Counted from the first letter of the stretch, positions 43,097 to 52,632 are shown. The stretch: 56,127 nucleotides of DNA from Bacteroidota bacterium (GCA_013285945.1 JABDGP010000013.1:1-56127); one strand, 5' to 3'. Translations and numbers: made by a program. The notes: generated by a model from the sequence alone, not told the origin.

Positions 43097-43695
43097 TTAC
43101 CTGAAAATTTTTCTTCGTTCAAAGATACGTCCTTCCTGAAAGAAAGTAGCAACAAAAAAGTTTTGACCAGAATAAGAAGGTCAAGTTTGAAAGAAATGTT
43201 TTCTAAATAATACAAATCCAATTCAAATTTCCGAGGCCACGGAATAGAATTTCTACCGTTGACTTGCACCCAACCTGTAATTCCAGGCTTAAGTTCATGT
43301 CTTTTCTTTTGAGATTCATTGTACAATGGGAGATATTCCATTAACAATGGTCGAGGTCCAATCAGCGACATATCGCCTTTCAGTACATTCCAAAGTTGCG
43401 GCAGTTCGTCCAAAGAAAACTTTCTAAGCCATTTGCCAACATAAGTCAATCGTGCCTCGTCCGTTAATGACCTGCCGTCATCGGTTTTTCCGCCCTCCAT
43501 CATAGTTCTAAATTTAATAAGAGTAAATGGCTTACAATAAAGACCGGGTCGCTGCTGCTTAAACCATATCTTTCCGCTACTCACAAAAAGTAGCGCTATA
43601 ATGATCACTAAAAGCGGTAACAAAATAATCAACAGGAAAAGACTGATGATGAAGTCAATAAGCGGCTTACTATATCGGGGGTAGAAATGCATCAA
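43093..43695 (-). CDS. PglC-like monotopic sugar-1-phosphate transferase
   Basis: A 200-residue phosphoglycosyl transferase of the small monotopic family. A re-entrant membrane helix lies at about 12-38 (IDFIISLFLLIILLPLLVII). Motifs are FKQQRPGLYCKPFTLIKFRT, the catalytic Asp-Glu pair in SLDELPQLWNVLKGDMS, GPRPLLMEYLPLY and KPGITGWVQVNGRN. It attaches the first sugar phosphate (N,N'-diacetylbacillosamine in the PglC case) to undecaprenyl phosphate. The length equals PglC and is shorter than the WbaP type. It overlaps the PglD-like gene by 4 bp. A second initiating transferase lies directly upstream (43716-44675). Confidence 0.92.
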   Translation of the reverse strand: MMHFYPRYSKPLIDFIISLFLLIILLPLLVIIIALLFVSSGKIWFKQQRPGLYCKPFTLIKFRTMMEGGKTDDGRSLTDEARLTYVGKWLRKFSLDELPQLWNVLKGDMSLIGPRPLLMEYLPLYNESQKKRHELKPGITGWVQVNGRNSIPWPRKFELDLYYLENISFKLDLLILVKTFLLLLSFRKDVSLNEEKFSGN

Positions 43696-43715
43696 TTAAA
43701 TTAACTTTTACCAGG

Positions 43716-44675
43716 TCAGAGTTTTAAAAAATAAAATTTTAGCCCTACATATAAAAGAGCAAGACCAAGAATCAGAAGTAAGCCAAGCCTATACTGATTA
43801 GCATATAATTCACTTGCAAAATGAATGACAAAAAAACTAAACAATACCTGAACGGTCATATAGATAGCGGTCATCTGTAAATGCGAGATCTTTGTACGGG
43901 CAACAATCACCTGATACAAATGCCAACGATGTGGCTTGAATATGTTCTCCCTTAAAATCAGTCGATGAACTATCGTCAAAACACTATCGACCCCATAAAC
44001 ACCCAGCAATAAAATGAAACCAAAATTATGAGAAGAATAGATCAGTTTCATCACCAGGTAAATAACAATAAAGCCCATTGATAGGCTTCCTGCATCGCCA
44101 GCAAAGCATACTGCCTTATTTCGAAAATTAAAAAAATTAAAAACCAACAAAGATATAATCACGACAAGCAACAGCCCATTATCTACAAACAAAAACATCT
44201 CTCTATTGATGTAAAACAAACTAGTCATCACAACTAAACTATAACCACCAGTAATACCATTGATTCCGTCCATGAAATTATAAGCGTTTATGGTACCCGT
44301 AACAATAATAAATACTATGAAAATTGCCCAGATCGGAAGTAAAAAGAAATTCAGTTGATAAAACAGTAAAAGAACAGAAATCCCCTGTACGCTAAATCTT
44401 AACAAGCGACTAAGGCCTTTGATGTCATCCGCAAGCCCAATAAATCCTATCAAAGTTAAACCCGTAATAAACAAGTAGCCCGGCTGCCCTGTAAATACAA
44501 AATAAATAAGAGGCGCCACACAAAAAATGAATCCGCCTCCGCGAATCGTGAGTTTTTCGTGCATACTCCGATCATTAGGCTTATCCAGGATTTTATACTT
44601 ACGAGCAATTCTAAAGTACAACAACTCTAAAACTATGAGAGTCGGCAGCATTAATAAAAGATAATAATCATTCAT
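43716..44675 (-). CDS. WecA/MraY-family polyprenyl-phosphate sugar-1-phosphate transferase
   Basis: A 319-residue membrane protein with about ten helices. The conserved cytoplasmic motifs are RGGGFIFC, GLADDIKGLSRLLRFSVQG (Mg-binding DD), NAYNFMDGINGITGG and CFAGDAGSLSMGF, plus a HRLILRENIFKPHRWHLYQV region typical of the WecA/WbpL set. It initiates glycan chains by transferring GlcNAc-, FucNAc- or QuiNAc-1-phosphate to undecaprenyl phosphate. The partner epimerase/reductase gene overlaps by 8 bp (44668-44675), as in WbpV-WbpL pairs. With the PglC-like gene next to it the locus has two initiating enzymes. Confidence 0.92.
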   Translation of the reverse strand: MNDYYLLLMLPTLIVLELLYFRIARKYKILDKPNDRSMHEKLTIRGGGFIFCVAPLIYFVFTGQPGYLFITGLTLIGFIGLADDIKGLSRLLRFSVQGISVLLLFYQLNFFLLPIWAIFIVFIIVTGTINAYNFMDGINGITGGYSLVVMTSLFYINREMFLFVDNGLLLVVIISLLVFNFFNFRNKAVCFAGDAGSLSMGFIVIYLVMKLIYSSHNFGFILLLGVYGVDSVLTIVHRLILRENIFKPHRWHLYQVIVARTKISHLQMTAIYMTVQVLFSFFVIHFASELYANQYRLGLLLILGLALLYVGLKFYFLKL

Positions 44676-45603
44676 GAAATGATCGAATCGTTTTAAGTAA
44701 TCCCTCTTTAATACTGACTGGCAACGGCTTCTGAATACTTATTAAAAGTTTCTTGTTTGAAACAACAAAATCTTCCGTCAATTTCTGAAGTGACTTCGAT
44801 TGACCTGTTATCTTACTCATCAATTTAATCCATCCCTCGGGCAAGTTCCAAACCCGCGGTTGTTTGCTCAGCGCACTAACGATCAACTGATAGAGTTCCG
44901 TTGTAGATAGAAATCCTTCATCAGCTACGTGAAAAATGCCTGATCCGATATCATCTCGTATAAACTCTTCAACAACAAAACTAAAATTATCAATACTCAA
45001 AAAAGATCGTTGATTATGAAAAGCTCCTAATGGGAATGGCAATCCGGTTTTTACATATCGATAAAGCAGATTCAAATTCCCCTTATTACCGGGGCCGTGG
45101 ATCATGCAAGGTCTGAAAATATAAAATCGTTTGCCCTCACCCAGCCTCATCGATTGAATATATGCCTCTGCTTTTAGTTTTGATTTTCCGTAGTCAGTTA
45201 CAGGTTGCACTTGCACCGACTCTTCCAAGGGCTCGACCGATACATCTGCCACAGCTTTCACTGAGCTGATAAAAAAAAATTTCTCTGCTTTAGATTTTAG
45301 GAATTCATTATATATAAACTGCGTCCCTTCAAAATTCACTCTAAAATAATCCTCTGGTCTGTAGTTACCACTTAAATCATGAGCAATTCCAGCTGTATGG
45401 ATAACGGTATCAATTTGAAAAGCATCCAATTGCGTCGCCGAAAGCGTTTCAATAAATGTAACCTCCAGTTTTTCCGCAAAATTCTTCAGCTTTTCAGGGT
45501 GACGACTATGACCAAAAACTTTAAATTGATCCTGTCTCCTGAAGTGGCTTGCCAAATTGGAGCCAACAAAACCCGAAACGCCAGTGATTAATATTCTTTT
45601 CAT
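44668..45603 (-). CDS. NAD-dependent epimerase/dehydratase (WbpV/4-ketoreductase-like)
   Basis: A 311-residue extended SDR. The Rossmann motif ITGVSGFVGSNLASHF is at the N-terminus. The active-site Ser-Tyr-Lys set is represented by FISSVKAV and TDYGKSKLKAEAYIQ (YxxxK with Tyr, Lys). It is closest in plan to 4-keto-reductases or epimerases that make the sugar used by the following WecA-like enzyme (UDP-QuiNAc or UDP-FucNAc-type); the exact substrate cannot be read. The gene overlaps WecA-like by 8 bp and the GT2 gene by 4 bp. Confidence 0.85.
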   Translation of the reverse strand: MKRILITGVSGFVGSNLASHFRRQDQFKVFGHSRHPEKLKNFAEKLEVTFIETLSATQLDAFQIDTVIHTAGIAHDLSGNYRPEDYFRVNFEGTQFIYNEFLKSKAEKFFFISSVKAVADVSVEPLEESVQVQPVTDYGKSKLKAEAYIQSMRLGEGKRFYIFRPCMIHGPGNKGNLNLLYRYVKTGLPFPLGAFHNQRSFLSIDNFSFVVEEFIRDDIGSGIFHVADEGFLSTTELYQLIVSALSKQPRVWNLPEGWIKLMSKITGQSKSLQKLTEDFVVSNKKLLISIQKPLPVSIKEGLLKTIRSFHE

Positions 45604-46352
45604 TTGGCATTGAAAAGTTCGAAGAACTTGGTGAAATATTTTGGGTAAATTTTAAAGACGCTGGTCCTGATCCCGTTCTCACGACAACCTCGAATGATTT
45701 CGTTATTAAGCACAATATTACTCATCAGGTTTCTGGAGCTCACTCCACCTTTTCTCATAGTAACCATATTGATGGGTAAGAATTTGTATCTCAACTTGTT
45801 TACATATAAAAACCGAATCAGTAATTCATAATCGGCTGCAATTCTATAGTCTGTTTTAAAAAGCCCGAATTGCTGGTAATATTTCCTCCGTACAAAGAAA
45901 GTGGGATGCGCAGGCATAAATCCCCGGGCAAATTTGTCCGGATTCCAATTGGCAGAGGAATATTTACGAACCACCTTTTTAAGATTAGCCGGGTCAACAA
46001 AGACCAAGTTACCAAAGACAGCGTCTACCATTTCATTGGCAAAAGATGCAGCAACCTGCGTTATAATATCGTTGGATGAGTAGAAATCATCAGAGTTCAG
46101 GATTCCTACAACATCTCCTGTTGCCATTGCCACAGCTTTATTCATCGCATCATAAATTCCCTTATCGGGTTCACTTACCCACTTGCTCACACTGGTTTCA
46201 TAAGATCGAATTATCTCCAGTGTACCATCTTTTGAATTACCATCAACAATAATGTATTCAATGTCTTTGTAGTTCTGTGAGCGAATAGATTCAATAGTAT
46301 CTTTTATCGTTGCCGCTGAATTGAATGAAACTGTAAGTATTGAGATTTTCAT
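45600..46352 (-). CDS. Glycosyltransferase family 2
   Basis: A 250-residue GT-A fold transferase. It starts MKISILTVSFNSAATIKDTI and has YIIVDGNSKDGTLEII, EPDKGIYDAMNKAVAMATGD and the metal-binding acidic motif ILNSDDFYS (DxD variant). Such enzymes add one sugar to a lipid-linked glycan in the cytoplasm, similar to colanic-acid and O-antigen transferases. The C-terminal FKIYPKYFTKFFELF part is short and may touch the membrane. It overlaps the carbamoyltransferase gene by 4 bp and the epimerase gene by 4 bp. Confidence 0.92.
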   Translation of the reverse strand: MKISILTVSFNSAATIKDTIESIRSQNYKDIEYIIVDGNSKDGTLEIIRSYETSVSKWVSEPDKGIYDAMNKAVAMATGDVVGILNSDDFYSSNDIITQVAASFANEMVDAVFGNLVFVDPANLKKVVRKYSSANWNPDKFARGFMPAHPTFFVRRKYYQQFGLFKTDYRIAADYELLIRFLYVNKLRYKFLPINMVTMRKGGVSSRNLMSNIVLNNEIIRGCRENGIRTSVFKIYPKYFTKFFELFNAK

Positions 46353-48073
46353 CGTTCAATAACACAGTTTTCCAGGACGAGCATATCCATTTGAGTTCGC
46401 AAAAAACAATCCAGTGCTTCTGCCGGTGTATTTACGATGGGTTCATTTTCATTGAACGAAGTATTAAGCAAAATAGGAACGCCTGTTCTCTCTCTAAACT
46501 TATCAATGAGCGCGTGATATTTTGGCGATACTTCCTTCATGACAGTTTGCAAACGGCCAGTGCCATCCACGTGAGTCACAGCTGGAATGATTTCACGTTT
46601 CTCTTTGCGGATCGGAAATACTTTCTCCATGAAAGGCACGTCCTCTATCCTTTCAAAATAGTCACCAGTGTATTCCTTTAGAATTGATGGAGCAAAAGGT
46701 CGAAAACTTTCTCTTCTTTTTATTTTTGAATTCAATAGCTCTTTTGCCTTCGGGTTTCGTGGATCTGCCAGAATTGACCTTGCACCCAATGCCCGCGGTC
46801 CAAATTCTGCCCTGCCGCTAAACCAGCCAACTACTCCAGGCTCGATCAACTTATTCACCACTTTTTCATACAACTGTTCATCCTCAAAACGCACATATTT
46901 TATGTTACGTTTCTGCAGAAAAACTTCTATCTCTTCATTAGAGAACTTACTCCCCGTATAAGCACTATATACCGCTGGTGTCCTTTTCTGTTTCAATAAA
47001 TGATTATACACATACAATGCACTTCCCATGCTAATGCCAGCATCGTGACCCGCAGAGGGGATGTATAAATTTTCAAAGGCTGTATTCTCTAAAATTTTCC
47101 CGTTGGCAACCGAGTTCTGTGCCACCCCACCGGCAATACAAATATTCTTCAACCCCGTACGTTTTTGCAAATGGTTCAAAATATGTAAAATCAATTCTTC
47201 ACAAACCTTCTGCACACTCGCTGCCAGGTCTTTGTGTTTTTGTGCAAGTTCTTCACCATGATCTCGTGGCTTACCAAATACTTCTAAAATCTTTTTTCCA
47301 TATAGTGCTGATATCTCAGGCACGTTTGTTGAATAATCAAGTTTGATTTCAGTCGTGTTAGCAAAATAATCGGCATCCCAGCCAAAGAGTCCATTCGGCT
47401 TAAATTGCAAAACCTTCCTCACCTGTTCTACATATATAGGATTGCCATAGGGTGCAAGCCCCATCACCTTGTACTCATCTCCATAATGAGGAAAGCCAAG
47501 ATATTGCGTAAACGCTGTATAGAACAATCCAGCGGATACAGGAAAATCTATCGAGTCGAGAACCTCAATTTGATTTCCCTTCCCTACTGCAATCATTGTC
47601 GTTGTAAAATCACCTGAACCATCGATTGACAGAATCGCAGCTTCATCAAACGGGCTTGCAAAAAAAGCCGAGGCCAAGTGACTGCGGTGATGTTCAACGT
47701 TTTTGATTTTGAGTCTAATGTCCGCCTCATGCAATCCGCTGAGAGCAGAGAGTTCCTTTTCAATGCTGGTTATTTTCTTCCTGTTCTTAAATCGATCGAA
47801 AATGACTGTGTTTTTTTTTGTTATATTTTTCAAAACAAATAACGCCTTTCTAAAAAACTTAGCTTTAGTGTCACGCCCGATACATATATAGTCTACATCG
47901 GCGAGTGTAACCCTCGCTTCTTTCAAACAGAATTGTATTGCCTGCGACGGGAAGCCGGCCCAGTGCTTGATTCTTCGAAAACGCTCTTCCTCGGTTGCTA
48001 CTATTAAAACTCCATCTTTAAAAATTGCAGCTGAGGAATCAGCATGATATGCGTTGAGGCCAAGAATGATCAT
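46349..48073 (-). CDS. Carbamoyltransferase, NodU/TobZ family
   Basis: A 574-residue two-domain O-carbamoyltransferase. The N-terminal Kae1-like domain starts MIILGLNAYHADSSAAIFKD and has the metal-binding region VEHHRSHLASAFFASPFDE and LSIDGSGDFTT. The C-terminal YrdC-like domain has FGPRALGARSILADPRNP and ILLNTSFNENEPIVNTPAEA. These enzymes make carbamoyl-adenylate from carbamoyl phosphate and ATP and transfer the carbamoyl to a hydroxyl group. In a polysaccharide locus the acceptor would be a sugar. It overlaps the GT2 gene by 4 bp and lies 89 bp after the GT4 gene. Confidence 0.93.
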   Translation of the reverse strand: MIILGLNAYHADSSAAIFKDGVLIVATEEERFRRIKHWAGFPSQAIQFCLKEARVTLADVDYICIGRDTKAKFFRKALFVLKNITKKNTVIFDRFKNRKKITSIEKELSALSGLHEADIRLKIKNVEHHRSHLASAFFASPFDEAAILSIDGSGDFTTTMIAVGKGNQIEVLDSIDFPVSAGLFYTAFTQYLGFPHYGDEYKVMGLAPYGNPIYVEQVRKVLQFKPNGLFGWDADYFANTTEIKLDYSTNVPEISALYGKKILEVFGKPRDHGEELAQKHKDLAASVQKVCEELILHILNHLQKRTGLKNICIAGGVAQNSVANGKILENTAFENLYIPSAGHDAGISMGSALYVYNHLLKQKRTPAVYSAYTGSKFSNEEIEVFLQKRNIKYVRFEDEQLYEKVVNKLIEPGVVGWFSGRAEFGPRALGARSILADPRNPKAKELLNSKIKRRESFRPFAPSILKEYTGDYFERIEDVPFMEKVFPIRKEKREIIPAVTHVDGTGRLQTVMKEVSPKYHALIDKFRERTGVPILLNTSFNENEPIVNTPAEALDCFLRTQMDMLVLENCVIER

Positions 48074-48162
48074 TTCTAAATTTTATAAAACCCAAAGCTA
48101 AATAAAAGTTGACTGCTGAATGTGTGGCTTTTTAGTTATCATCATTAATAATTCTCGGAGAG

Positions 48163-49296
48163 TTACGTAGGCAGGTGATCCGAAAAAAGACTTTGGTATT
48201 GAGCCTTAAAATCATTTATTGAAAAATAACGTTTAGCCAACCCATGAGCGCCATTTGAAAACATTGAATATTCCTCCTGATTAAGATTAACAAATTCTTG
48301 AATTTCATCAGCCCAGTCTTTAGCAGAAAATGTATTAATCGTAATACCGGCAGTTGATTCGCGCACATCTCCCCATGGAGTATGCTGGCTTACAAGTACT
48401 GGAACCCCCACACTCAGTGACTCATAAATGGCATGCCCGAAGTTTTCACCTTTAGTAGGTAGAATAAAGGCATGATATCCTGACAATATCACTTGCACAT
48501 TTTCGGGGCTAACCACACCACGATACCGAATGCTATGTATTTGCCCATTCAGAAGCCGCTGGCAGCGTACCCAGTAAGGTTCGTCTTTTATCGGGCCATA
48601 GATATCGAATTCAATCGGGGTTTTCAAAAGCAAAAGAGCCTCAAGGACCAAGTGCAGGTTCTTTTTTTCCGCAATCAGCGATAAGTAAATCAATTTTAAG
48701 TTGCCTGATAATTTTTTAATTGGAGTTATCGAATCGCCATATCTCTTAGACACATTTGTTGCCAGCCTTACTGTAGTCTTTGAGCCAGCAATCTTTTTAA
48801 TGTCCGCAGCCTCCTGATTGTCTGTGGCATGCCAGATAACCCCTTTGAATAATCCTGCTGTTTTGAGTAGAGACAAAAACACTTTCTTCTTGAGTGGCTT
48901 TATTTTTAGAGCTCCTTCCTGCAACATTCCGCGTGGAGCTATTATTACTTTTTTATTATAGTTTCTCGCAACCCAAAGCGGAAGAGAATTGTAAAGCGGC
49001 TGAAAGATTCCGTTGACGTAAATAAAATCAGGATTAGTCTTTTTAATGGCAGACGTTACTTTCCTGGCAACTCCGTTTGAGGCATAGTACACCTGTACGT
49101 TTGAAGTATAGGCATTCCACTCATCGGGTTTAATTCCAGGCAGAAGAGATGTTTCTCCAATTTCGCGGGCGCCACAAAAAATATAAAATTCAAAGCACCC
49201 ATTAAGTTCGTTTACCATGTTTGCCAATGATTGTACCGGCCCACCTGCTTTAAACGCAGGGCTGAAATGAGAATAAAAAATCAAAATGCGTTTCAA
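48163..49296 (-). CDS. Glycosyltransferase family 4 (GT-B)
   Basis: A 377-residue GT-B transferase. The N-terminal region has HFSPAFKAGGPVQSLANMVN, a glycine-rich start typical of GT4. The nucleotide-sugar-binding half contains LIYLSLIAEKKNLHLVLEAL and the ExxxxxxxE motif GENFGHAIYESLSVGVPVLV. It probably adds a sugar to the repeat unit. No signal or membrane segment is evident. The gene overlaps the Wzy-like gene by 4 bp (49293-49296). Confidence 0.9.
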   Translation of the reverse strand: MKRILIFYSHFSPAFKAGGPVQSLANMVNELNGCFEFYIFCGAREIGETSLLPGIKPDEWNAYTSNVQVYYASNGVARKVTSAIKKTNPDFIYVNGIFQPLYNSLPLWVARNYNKKVIIAPRGMLQEGALKIKPLKKKVFLSLLKTAGLFKGVIWHATDNQEAADIKKIAGSKTTVRLATNVSKRYGDSITPIKKLSGNLKLIYLSLIAEKKNLHLVLEALLLLKTPIEFDIYGPIKDEPYWVRCQRLLNGQIHSIRYRGVVSPENVQVILSGYHAFILPTKGENFGHAIYESLSVGVPVLVSQHTPWGDVRESTAGITINTFSAKDWADEIQEFVNLNQEEYSMFSNGAHGLAKRYFSINDFKAQYQSLFSDHLPT

Positions 49297-50591
49297 GAAT
49301 GAATTGACTTAGGCAGAACTCCTGACTCTGCCTTATGGTTCCAGAACCGGTGACGAATATAGTTTACAACCAGAAAAAGAACGAATCCCTTAATCATACC
49401 ATTAAAGAAAATATAGAAATCGTTGTTGCCTCGAATCAAGTAGGTTAATATCAGTGGAATCCAAATGATATTGAGCGGATCCGGAAGAACATATTTTGTC
49501 ATAAAGTAATACAGCAGTCTGGCTATAATAGCACCAAAAATAAAAAGCGCGATGAATGAGCCCGTCTTTCCAAAATTGATGTAGAAGTCGCCCAGGATCC
49601 CAATTGACATCGAGGTGTTCCCTCTCAATTTGTGACCGGTATATTTATAAAATTTATCCTTTGAGTTAACTGATTTCTTATCTGAAAAAAAAACTCTTGG
49701 CAGAATCGATGCAGTGATATCACTTATTATCTCTCCGCCATTTGAAAAAGGCTCTTTAGATGGAACATGTCGCAAAGTTAATCCTAGATGCCATCCCTGG
49801 GTAAGTCTCCCAACTGTACTAAGAACTCCTTTTGATTGAGAATAAGATTCATCCTTACCCTCTTGCCTCTCATTCTCAACCAGGTCAGTTAACAATTGTA
49901 TACCACCCTCTCTTTTGCCCGACCATGTTTCGTTGCGATATTCTTGCTTCACAGCCTGAATGGAGACTATAATTGGAACTAAAAAAAGAATGAAAGTGAA
50001 GCGGACCCAAAAAGGCAAACTGAATCTCAAAGAAATAAAAAACAGCAAATACATCAACCAGATATAAAAAAGCACAAATACGCCACCCGTCAACACTGCA
50101 GCGGCCAATTGCAGGTATACTACAGCTATGAAAATGTAATTGGTCTTTGATTTCGAAAATAAAAAGCAAAACGATGCCAGGTATTTCAGATACCCCGTAA
50201 AAGAAACAACTGAACCCAGCCAGGTAAAACCAGCCCAATAGACAAAATCGAAGGCATAGGATATTATTAAAAGATAAAAGCCCAGCTGACTAGCTTGAAC
50301 TGGGTCAATCTTCTTTATAGACTCTCTAATGTCTACGTCTTTATTAAACAATACAACACCGGCAAAAAGTGAAAGGAACGCCGGGATAGCGTAGTCAAAG
50401 TACCTGTCGGCCTTAATAGTCATTTGATATCTCAGTTCATGGTATTCGAAGTAAATCAAATGTGTGGAGAAGATGTATTGAACAAAATAAATTAATATGA
50501 ATAGATATAAGACCGGAAACACCCTGTTAGCCTTCCAGATAAGGAACAGGTACATTAATAAAACAACAACAATTTGAAATGAGGTATTCAC
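49293..50591 (-). CDS. Wzy-like O-antigen/EPS polymerase
   Basis: An integral membrane protein with about ten helices (VVVLLMYLFLIWKANRVFPV is the first, LIYFVQYIF next) and a long hydrophilic loop between residues ~190-300 of the longer reading (NETWSGKREGGIQLLTDLV, SYSQSKGVLSTVGRLTQGWH). This is the plan of Wzy-type polymerases, which join lipid-linked repeat units in the periplasm. The frame is open to an ATG at 50684, with another ATG at 50660, but both lie inside the FkbM gene that ends at 50614. I prefer the GTG at 50591, which gives a 22-bp gap and starts just before helix one. Sequence conservation among Wzy proteins is low, so the call rests on topology and context. Confidence 0.78.
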   Translation of the reverse strand: MNTSFQIVVVLLMYLFLIWKANRVFPVLYLFILIYFVQYIFSTHLIYFEYHELRYQMTIKADRYFDYAIPAFLSLFAGVVLFNKDVDIRESIKKIDPVQASQLGFYLLIISYAFDFVYWAGFTWLGSVVSFTGYLKYLASFCFLFSKSKTNYIFIAVVYLQLAAAVLTGGVFVLFYIWLMYLLFFISLRFSLPFWVRFTFILFLVPIIVSIQAVKQEYRNETWSGKREGGIQLLTDLVENERQEGKDESYSQSKGVLSTVGRLTQGWHLGLTLRHVPSKEPFSNGGEIISDITASILPRVFFSDKKSVNSKDKFYKYTGHKLRGNTSMSIGILGDFYINFGKTGSFIALFIFGAIIARLLYYFMTKYVLPDPLNIIWIPLILTYLIRGNNDFYIFFNGMIKGFVLFLVVNYIRHRFWNHKAESGVLPKSIHS

Positions 50592-50613
50592 AATTTCTGT
50601 TATAAATTCATGG

Positions 50614-51540
50614 TCAGCCAGGTAAGCTTCTTCTCGATATCTCAATTTTATCGATACCATAAAAATACGGTGCTCTGGCCACAATTAATCCATCCTCCGA
50701 ATAAGTATCATTCAGGTCAGCATTGGCGATTATAACAAATTTCCTATCGAGCAGAAAGTTAAGGCATCTTAGATGTACTTCGCCAGAATGGGTGGAGATA
50801 AAGACATACCCGACTTTATGTTCAGAAAATGTTTTAACGGAACCGAGAAGCATTTCATATTCAAATCCCTGGATATCGCTGTGCAAGAGGTGAATGAAAT
50901 CAATCGACTTCTGATGAACCAAGTCATCAATAGAAATGCTATCGCCAGTAATCGCCTTCTCAGAATTCTTCTCAACAAACGCTTTAATGAAAGTCCCTCT
51001 GAACTTGTTTAGCTTAAAATTCCGTATCCCCTGTCCAATATTAAATTCGTCGGGCTCGATCATATAATTAGTCGCATTCGTAATTTCCTTTTGAAACCAC
51101 ATGGAGTAAAAACTCCAGAAGGCACCCATTTCTATCATCACAGCGTTTTCAGGTAACGTTTTTAATACTTCCATAAAAACACGTTCCTCCTGAGGCTCGT
51201 GCACACCCTTGCTTAGCAAGAGCATTTTTGAATATTCGGGGCCATAGTAACTTCCTAAATAAATTTTTAACCCATTGTGCATAATTTGTTTTCCCCTAAT
51301 GATTTTACCTGCGTCTTTCACTTTGGGAATGTATTCATTATCGGGGCTTTTAAGTACATTTTGTATTCGCATATCCCATTGACTCGAGGTCTTATAATTC
51401 CTGAAATAGGAATCGAATAATCCAGAGGATGATAAGTGATATCCTATAATTTTTCTGATAAATAAATTCCTACGCGCAAAGACCCTTATTGAGGAAAACA
51501 TGAAATAAAAACAATTTACGTGTTGCTCTTTGAAATTCAT
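50614..51540 (-). CDS. FkbM family methyltransferase
   Basis: A 308-residue protein of the FkbM O-methyltransferase family. The core is visible as VMIEMGAFWSFYSMWFQKEI (SAM motif), YMIEPDEFNIGQGIRNFKLN, SISIDDLVHQ, the LHSDIQGFEYEML segment and FISTHSGEVH. These enzymes methylate hydroxyl groups on sugars or polyketides; in this operon a glycan sugar is the likely acceptor. The N-terminal ~100 residues (FSSIRVFARRNLFIRKIIG) are variable. It begins 3 bp after the acyltransferase gene stop. Confidence 0.85.
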   Translation of the reverse strand: MNFKEQHVNCFYFMFSSIRVFARRNLFIRKIIGYHLSSSGLFDSYFRNYKTSSQWDMRIQNVLKSPDNEYIPKVKDAGKIIRGKQIMHNGLKIYLGSYYGPEYSKMLLLSKGVHEPQEERVFMEVLKTLPENAVMIEMGAFWSFYSMWFQKEITNATNYMIEPDEFNIGQGIRNFKLNKFRGTFIKAFVEKNSEKAITGDSISIDDLVHQKSIDFIHLLHSDIQGFEYEMLLGSVKTFSEHKVGYVFISTHSGEVHLRCLNFLLDRKFVIIANADLNDTYSEDGLIVARAPYFYGIDKIEISRRSLPG

Positions 51541-51543
51541 AAA

Positions 51544-52632
51544 TCACCCTAATCTTCTTTGCCTAAATTTTTCGATCGGTTTAACGATATATAAATTTAA
51601 TAGGATAGAAAATCCAATAGACAAAACTGCTAGAAGATTGCCAACATATTCAACTTTTTGTAATCCTAGGGGTATCAATAAATAATAAATTAGCATGTGA
51701 GAAATATAAACTGGGTAAGAAAGCTCGCCTAAAAAATAATCCCACTTCCAACTCCGGGTCGCGTTAAAGATTATAGGAATCGTGCCTGCAAAAAGGGGGT
51801 AATAAATCAAAGTTTTATAAGGCAACCGAATGTTTTCATAAAAGACCACAAGAGAAGTAACAATTATTAAACTTAGTATCGGCATCCATTCCGCTGTTGT
51901 TTTTCCTTTTAAAGGAACATAAATTTTATATGCTAAGGCACCGACTATGAAAAACAAAATTTCATTGGGAAAAAATCGGTACGACCACGGGTCAAATTCT
52001 AACCCAATTGATGTTAAAAAAAGCCTGAGACTTAATGATAGAAAAGCAATAGTCAAAAGCACCCATAAATTTTTCCGTACGATGAAGGGGGCAATCAAAT
52101 AAAAGGCTATTTCTATTCCTAAAGTCCAGGCCTGCGGAACCAAAAGGAATGAACTTAGCTGAGGATTTGTAGTCGCAAAATTTTGAGTAAAAAAAAGGTG
52201 CCCTGTTGCTGTATCTATTCCCAAGAACATAACTACATCTTGACCAACCAGGAACAAATTTGTGAATACCATAAAAATGAACGCGGGAAGAATTTCATGG
52301 TAGCCATATTGCTGCCCGTACTCAAAATAAGAATGAAGCTTACCGGCAAAAGAGCCATGACTTAAGAAAAAAGAGCCAATGGATAAAGTAATAGTTATGA
52401 ATACTATTGTCCAATAAATTGGATAAAGCTTAAGCAACCTGTTAGAAATAAAAAGATAGTAAGAGTTGTTTTGGTCTACATATTTCTCATTCAAAACCAG
52501 TGACATATAAAAACCAGAAATAATATAGAACGATTCAACCGCAACTTGTCCGCCAACGAGATGAGCTCCCAAAATATTTCCGGAGTGAACTGCGACCACG
52601 GAAAGCGCTAATAATAGCCGAAGAATGCCCAT
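51544..52632 (-). CDS. Acyltransferase 3 family (OafA/YrhL-type) membrane O-acyltransferase
   Basis: A 362-residue membrane protein with about ten helices. The start MGILRLLLALSVVAVHSGNI carries the family His (VVAVHSG), followed by GGQVAVESFYIISGFYMSL, the conserved VxxFFxlSGF-type segment. The family transfers acetyl or other acyl groups from the cytosol to sugars in the periplasm. No SGNH domain is fused. A second member follows upstream (52697-53776), so two acyl decorations or two sites are possible. Confidence 0.88.
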   Translation of the reverse strand: MGILRLLLALSVVAVHSGNILGAHLVGGQVAVESFYIISGFYMSLVLNEKYVDQNNSYYLFISNRLLKLYPIYWTIVFITITLSIGSFFLSHGSFAGKLHSYFEYGQQYGYHEILPAFIFMVFTNLFLVGQDVVMFLGIDTATGHLFFTQNFATTNPQLSSFLLVPQAWTLGIEIAFYLIAPFIVRKNLWVLLTIAFLSLSLRLFLTSIGLEFDPWSYRFFPNEILFFIVGALAYKIYVPLKGKTTAEWMPILSLIIVTSLVVFYENIRLPYKTLIYYPLFAGTIPIIFNATRSWKWDYFLGELSYPVYISHMLIYYLLIPLGLQKVEYVGNLLAVLSIGFSILLNLYIVKPIEKFRQRRLG

